In this document: positions 5,485-8,739 of the stretch, in pieces
Layout: every line of letters starts with the position of its first letter
Position numbering within the stretch: position 1 is the first letter of the stretch
Assembly (NCBI GenBank): GCA_035318985.1
Contig: DATHDP010000138.1
Coordinates: 1 to 8,739, forward strand
Length of the DNA stretch: 8,739 nt
Direction of reading: 5' to 3'
Origin: VBAS01 sp035318985
GTDB taxonomy: Bacteria; Bacteroidota; Bacteroidia; Chitinophagales; Chitinophagaceae
Notes under the pieces: model-generated
Seen by the model: the letters and a program-made list of their open reading frames with translations, nothing else
Database searches by the model: none
Told to the model about the DNA's origin: nothing
Translations under genes and position numbers: made by a program

Positions 5485-6339
5485 ATGATAATTTGTAAAA
5501 AACCGCGGGAATTACAAGATCTGCTCGAAAAAAAGAAATTTGGGCAGCACAAGATCGGATTTGTTCCAACAATGGGTGCCCTTCATGCTGGTCATTTGTC
5601 TTTGGTCGATGCCGCTAAAAAGCAAAACAAAATTGTCGTTTGCAGCATTTTTGTAAACCCTACCCAGTTCAATGATCCCCAGGATTTCAAAAAATATCCC
5701 ATCACTCTTGAAAAAGATATTTTGATGTTTGAAGGAGCCGGTTGCGATGTTCTTTTTATTCCTTCAGTTGAAGATATTTATCCAAAAGGAACTAATAACC
5801 TGGAACATTATGAACTTGGATTTTTGGAAACAGTGTTAGAAGGCAAATTTCGTCCCGGGCATTTCCAGGGAGTTTGCCTTGTAATGGGTCGTTTGCTTAA
5901 AATTGTTTTACCAAATAATTTATACCTCGGTCAAAAAGATTACCAGCAATGCATGGTTATAAAAAAACTGATTGAGCTTATTGGATCGAAGGACAAAATA
6001 AAAGTTAACATCTGCCCTACCCTTCGTGAAGAAGATGGACTTGCGATGAGCAGCCGCAATACCCGGTTACTTCCTGATGATAGAATAAAGGCGGCAACTA
6101 TTTCCAAGGCCTTGCGCTATATAAAGGAGAACTTAAAAGCAGGCGACACAAAAAAAATTAAGGATGAAGCAAAGCAAATGCTTTTACAAAAAGGATTCCT
6201 GATCGATTATGTTGAAATAGCAAATGTCGATACACTTGAGTTAATTGAGAATTGGAATGGCAAAGAAAAAATTGTTGCATTGGCTGCAGCATTTCTTAAT
6301 AATGTGAGGTTAATTGATAACATGGTGATCAATACATAA
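5485..6339 (+). CDS. panC: Pantothenate synthetase (pantoate-beta-alanine ligase)
   Basis: Joins pantoate and beta-alanine with ATP, through a pantoyl-adenylate, to form pantothenate, the precursor of coenzyme A. It is a cytoplasmic nucleotidyltransferase-fold enzyme of 284 residues, the usual length. Motifs in order: VPTMGALHAGHLSLV (27-41) with the HIGH-type HAGH at 34-37, SIFVNPTQFN, the pantoate site FRPGHFQGVCLVMGRLLKIV, LGQKDYQQCMVIKKL, and REEDGLAMSSRN, which carries the KMSKS-like loop. The ATG gives the standard start, about 24 residues before the first motif. There is no clear Shine-Dalgarno, as is common in Bacteroidota. It is first in a plus-strand run with panD (36-bp gap) and a membrane protein gene, so two pantothenate enzymes are adjacent. 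Confidence 0.98.
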   Translation: MIICKKPRELQDLLEKKKFGQHKIGFVPTMGALHAGHLSLVDAAKKQNKIVVCSIFVNPTQFNDPQDFKKYPITLEKDILMFEGAGCDVLFIPSVEDIYPKGTNNLEHYELGFLETVLEGKFRPGHFQGVCLVMGRLLKIVLPNNLYLGQKDYQQCMVIKKLIELIGSKDKIKVNICPTLREEDGLAMSSRNTRLLPDDRIKAATISKALRYIKENLKAGDTKKIKDEAKQMLLQKGFLIDYVEIANVDTLELIENWNGKEKIVALAAAFLNNVRLIDNMVINT

Positions 6340-6362
6340 CTTTTCCTTTAGCCTCAATCATG

Positions 6363-6370
6363 TATTTTTG
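6363..6370 (+). promoter_or_regulatory. Candidate internal promoter (-7 box) of panD
   Basis: TATTTTTG matches TAnnTTTG and ends 5 nt before the panD ATG. A TTTT at 6341-6344 lies 18 bp upstream as a weak -33 candidate. If active, panD would be made from a leaderless mRNA in addition to any panC read-through. Confidence 0.45.
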
Positions 6371-6375
6371 TTGAT

Positions 6376-6720
6376 ATGCAAATTGAAGTATTAAAGTCTA
6401 AGATACATAGGGCAGTGATCACTGAAGCTAATCTGAATTATGTTGGAAGCATTACGATCGATGAAGACCTGGTAGATGCGGCGAATATTATCGAAAATGA
6501 AAAAGTACAGGTGGTAAACGTAAATAATGGCGAACGATTAGAAACATATGTGATCCGTGGAAAAAGAGGTTCAGGTATTTGTTGTCTGAATGGACCAGCT
6601 GCCAGGAGAGGAATGGTTGGTGATGTAGTTGTGATAATATCTTATGCTTCGATGGATTTTGAGGAAGCAAAAAAGTTCAAAGCATGGATCGTATTTCCAA
6701 AAGAAGGTAATAAACTCTAG
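6376..6720 (+). CDS. panD: Aspartate 1-decarboxylase proenzyme
   Basis: Decarboxylates L-aspartate to beta-alanine, the co-substrate of the PanC reaction encoded just upstream. It is a pyruvoyl enzyme made as a proenzyme that cleaves itself between Gly24 and Ser25; both are present in YVGSITID (22-29). Other active-site residues keep their E. coli numbering: Lys9, His11, Arg54, Thr57, Tyr58 and Asn72. The 114 residues are slightly fewer than the 126 of E. coli, with the shortening at the C-terminus. Residue 74 is Pro (NGPAAR) where E. coli has Ala (NGAAAH). The ATG is fixed by MQIEVLKSKIHR. The membrane protein gene starts 14 bp after the stop codon, suggesting an operon. Confidence 0.97.
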   Translation: MQIEVLKSKIHRAVITEANLNYVGSITIDEDLVDAANIIENEKVQVVNVNNGERLETYVIRGKRGSGICCLNGPAARRGMVGDVVVIISYASMDFEEAKKFKAWIVFPKEGNKL

Positions 6721-6734
6721 GATATACCAATCTT

Positions 6735-7790
6735 ATGAAAGCAAAATTTCTTACAGTTTTAAAATATCTTTTCTTCATTGCTCTTGGAGGTTTCTTCGTT
6801 TGGCTTTCAGTAAGACATCTTACATATGAAAAATGGGAACAAATTAAACATGCTGTCGCCCGTGGCCGCAAATGGGTCATTTTACCAGTTATACTTTTTT
6901 TATTGATCGCACATTATAGCAGGGCTATGCGTTGGAAACTTTTAATGGAACCCCTCGGTTATAAGCCTTCTAATTTTAATGTATTCGCCGCTGTCATGAT
7001 CGGTTATCTTGTAAACTCAGGGGCGCCAAGACTCGGCGAAGTTTTTAAATGCACTTTATTGGCCCGATATGAAAAATTAAGAGTTGATAAATTAATTGGT
7101 ACAATTCTAATTGAAAGAGCGGTCGATCTTGTTTGTCTTATTATAGTTTTTATTTCAGCACTCATAGTAGAGGGTGATATTTTTGGAGAGATGATGAGAA
7201 GTTTAGCCAAACAATTTTTCTATGATAAAACAGGGCATCTTTCAACAAAAAAATTAATGATCACATTGGGTGGACTGATCTTGTTTTTTATCCTGTTTTA
7301 TATTGTTTTAAAACGTTTCGGTCATATTGATATCATTGGTCGTATTAAGAAATCGATCAAAAATGTTATACATGGACTTTCAAGTATCAATAACCTTGAG
7401 CATAAAGGCTGGTTCATCTTTCATAGCTTATTGATCTGGACAATGTATTGGTTTGCTTCAACTGCGGGTCTTTATGCATTAAAAGAAACACAATATCTTG
7501 GTTTGCCTGGTGGACTTGCCGCATTGGTTGTTGGAACAGTTGGTATCATTTTAACCCCTGGTGGTATTGGTGCATATCCTGTACTAATTGCTCAATTATT
7601 AGGATTGTATGGTCTTGATCCCGAAACAACCGGCATCGCATCAGGAACATTGATGTGGGCAGCACAAACAGCAATTATTCTTTTAGGTGGTATGATCTGT
7701 TTCGGGTTGATCTCGAGATACAATAAAAAGAAAATCATTCCTTCAAATTCTGAGCAAGCTTTTCAAGCGGATATTATTTCCAAAAATTAA
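6735..7790 (+). CDS. Flippase-like integral membrane protein (LPG synthase TM / UPF0104 family)
   Basis: A 351-residue inner-membrane protein with roughly eight hydrophobic segments (about 8-26, 47-62, 82-95, 126-145, 174-193, 226-248, 258-290 and 303-327). It carries the motifs of the lysylphosphatidylglycerol-synthase transmembrane family: R-A-M-R-W at 63-67, IGYLVNSGAPRLGE (89-102), IERAVDL (126-132) and VGIILTPGGIGAYP (269-282). In MprF this region flips aminoacylated lipids; the separate catalytic domain that makes them is absent here, so this is the stand-alone form with an unknown lipid or polyprenyl substrate. The ATG 14 bp after panD and the following hydrophobic N-terminus support the start. 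It probably shares the panC-panD transcript, but no metabolic link to pantothenate is evident. Confidence 0.9.
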   Translation: MKAKFLTVLKYLFFIALGGFFVWLSVRHLTYEKWEQIKHAVARGRKWVILPVILFLLIAHYSRAMRWKLLMEPLGYKPSNFNVFAAVMIGYLVNSGAPRLGEVFKCTLLARYEKLRVDKLIGTILIERAVDLVCLIIVFISALIVEGDIFGEMMRSLAKQFFYDKTGHLSTKKLMITLGGLILFFILFYIVLKRFGHIDIIGRIKKSIKNVIHGLSSINNLEHKGWFIFHSLLIWTMYWFASTAGLYALKETQYLGLPGGLAALVVGTVGIILTPGGIGAYPVLIAQLLGLYGLDPETTGIASGTLMWAAQTAIILLGGMICFGLISRYNKKKIIPSNSEQAFQADIISKN

Positions 7791-7848
7791 TATTTTTCAT
7801 CCTGTCACTTCCTTAATTTTATCCATCATAGAATAATAGGAAATCATT

Positions 7849-8739
7849 ATGACATCGGATAAAAAGAACAAGACGATTTTTAGAGACGTTAGCTGGCTTT
7901 CATTCAATGGAAGAGTATTGCAGGAAGCGGCAGACTCAACCGTTCCATTAAGAGAAAGGATTCGTTTTCTTGGGATCTTTTCTAATAACCTCGATGAATT
8001 TTTTCGTGTACGTGTAGCCACGCTTCGCAGAATGGTAAGCGTTGGCGAAAAATCAAAAATGCATCTTGAAAATAATGCTCAGGAAATACTGGATGATATT
8101 CAAATGACGGTGCTTAATCAGCAAAGTGAATTTAACCGCATTTGGGAAAATATTTTTGCTGAGCTGAAGAATGAAAAAATATTTATTGTAAAAGAAAATG
8201 AATTAAATAAAGAACAACAGGAATTTGTTACCAGGTATTATGAAGACGAAGTAAGTACCAATATCATTCCGCTGATGATCGAGAGTATCCCTAATTTTCC
8301 TTCACTTCGTGATAAGTCAATTTATCTCGCTGTCGTTATGTGGAAAAAAGAGAGTGCTTTAAAAAGAAAATATGCACTGATCGAGATCCCAAGAGACTTA
8401 ACTCGCTTTGTATTGCTTCCCTCTCCCCGACCTGATGAACATCACATTATTCTTTTAGAAGATGTCATTCGCTTTAATTTGCCGGAGATCTTTTCTTTTT
8501 TTGGGTACGATCAGTATTCATCTTATATTTTCAAAGTTACCCGTGATGCGGAGATAGATATCGACAATGATATTCATACTTCAATTATTCAAAAGTTAGA
8601 AAAGGCATTAAAGAACCGGAAAAAAGGAAAACCAGTTCGGTTTGTTTATGATCGTGAGATGGATCCGGGTATGCTGGAATACCTTATCCGGAGATTGAAT
8701 CTTTCAAAAAGAGACAATCTTATCCCTGGCGGCCGTATT
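7849..8739 (+). CDS. ppk1: Polyphosphate kinase 1, 3' end cut by window edge
   Basis: Reversibly transfers the terminal phosphate of ATP to inorganic polyphosphate. The 297 visible residues cover the N-terminal domain and most of the head domain of a protein normally near 690 residues. The signature at 11-60 is clear: FRDVSWLSFNGRVLQEA, PLRERIRFLGIFSNNLDEFF and RVRVATLRR. Later matches include YALIEIPRDLTRFVLLP, FKVTRDAEIDID and the final NLIPGGRI. The two catalytic histidines lie in the C-terminal domains, beyond the window. The ATG at 7849 is preceded by TAGGAAA, a plausible weak Shine-Dalgarno about 10 nt upstream. The 58-bp gap after the membrane protein gene holds no clear terminator and no convincing TAnnTTTG box (TATTTTTC at its left edge lacks the final G), so read-through from the pan run is possible. 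Confidence 0.96.
   Translation, partial: MTSDKKNKTIFRDVSWLSFNGRVLQEAADSTVPLRERIRFLGIFSNNLDEFFRVRVATLRRMVSVGEKSKMHLENNAQEILDDIQMTVLNQQSEFNRIWENIFAELKNEKIFIVKENELNKEQQEFVTRYYEDEVSTNIIPLMIESIPNFPSLRDKSIYLAVVMWKKESALKRKYALIEIPRDLTRFVLLPSPRPDEHHIILLEDVIRFNLPEIFSFFGYDQYSSYIFKVTRDAEIDIDNDIHTSIIQKLEKALKNRKKGKPVRFVYDREMDPGMLEYLIRRLNLSKRDNLIPGGRI

Noticed and set aside
6488..7210. Short ORFs over panD and the membrane protein gene on both strands
   Set aside because: All overlap strongly supported coding frames and show no recognisable motifs or signals.
7797..8021. 74-residue minus-strand ORF over the ppk1 start
   Set aside because: Antisense to the conserved PPK1 N-terminal signature; no supporting features.

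Overview
The window looks like a chromosomal piece of a Bacteroidota genome, most likely family Chitinophagaceae. The reasons are the moderately AT-rich base composition, the lack of strong Shine-Dalgarno sequences, several Bacteroidota-type -7 boxes (TAnnTTTG) placed just before genes, a DUF4270-type lipoprotein, and the neighbourhood of a short glycogen-synthase-like gene, a DUF4270 gene and panC/panD, which I recall as recurrent in this phylum. The gene content is mostly housekeeping. No phage, insertion sequence, CRISPR array, tRNA or rRNA was seen.

Layout. The left part (1-5378) is read on the minus strand. In transcription order it holds a glycogen-synthase-like half protein (4563-5378), a DUF4270 lipoprotein (3057-4520), metK (1580-2857, with its own promoter, a long structured leader and an intrinsic terminator), an rlmB/SpoU-type rRNA methyltransferase (635-1402) and a 3'-truncated hydroxymethylglutaryl-CoA lyase (1-602). 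A 106-bp divergent region (5379-5484) separates this from the plus-strand part: panC (5485-6339), panD (6376-6720), a flippase-like membrane protein (6735-7790) and the 5' part of polyphosphate kinase ppk1 (7849 to the window end).

Functions. PanC and PanD catalyse consecutive parts of pantothenate (coenzyme A) synthesis: PanD makes beta-alanine and PanC joins it to pantoate. HMG-CoA lyase ends leucine degradation, giving acetyl-CoA and acetoacetate. MetK makes S-adenosylmethionine, the methyl donor of the neighbouring RNA methyltransferase. The membrane protein and PPK1 lie downstream of pan but have no obvious link to it.

Less ordinary points: (i) an exact 28-bp sequence occurs twice in inverted orientation, one copy in the metK 5' leader and one just past the metK terminator; (ii) four exact copies of a 7-bp repeat lie inside the HMG-CoA lyase reading frame; (iii) the glycogen-synthase-like protein is only the N-terminal half of the fold and has lost the family's key motifs; (iv) three genes have a -7 box only 4-5 nt before the start codon, implying leaderless or nearly leaderless mRNAs; (v) a GC-rich hairpin sits at the predicted 5' end of the metK transcript. 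I did not find a clearly new multi-gene system.
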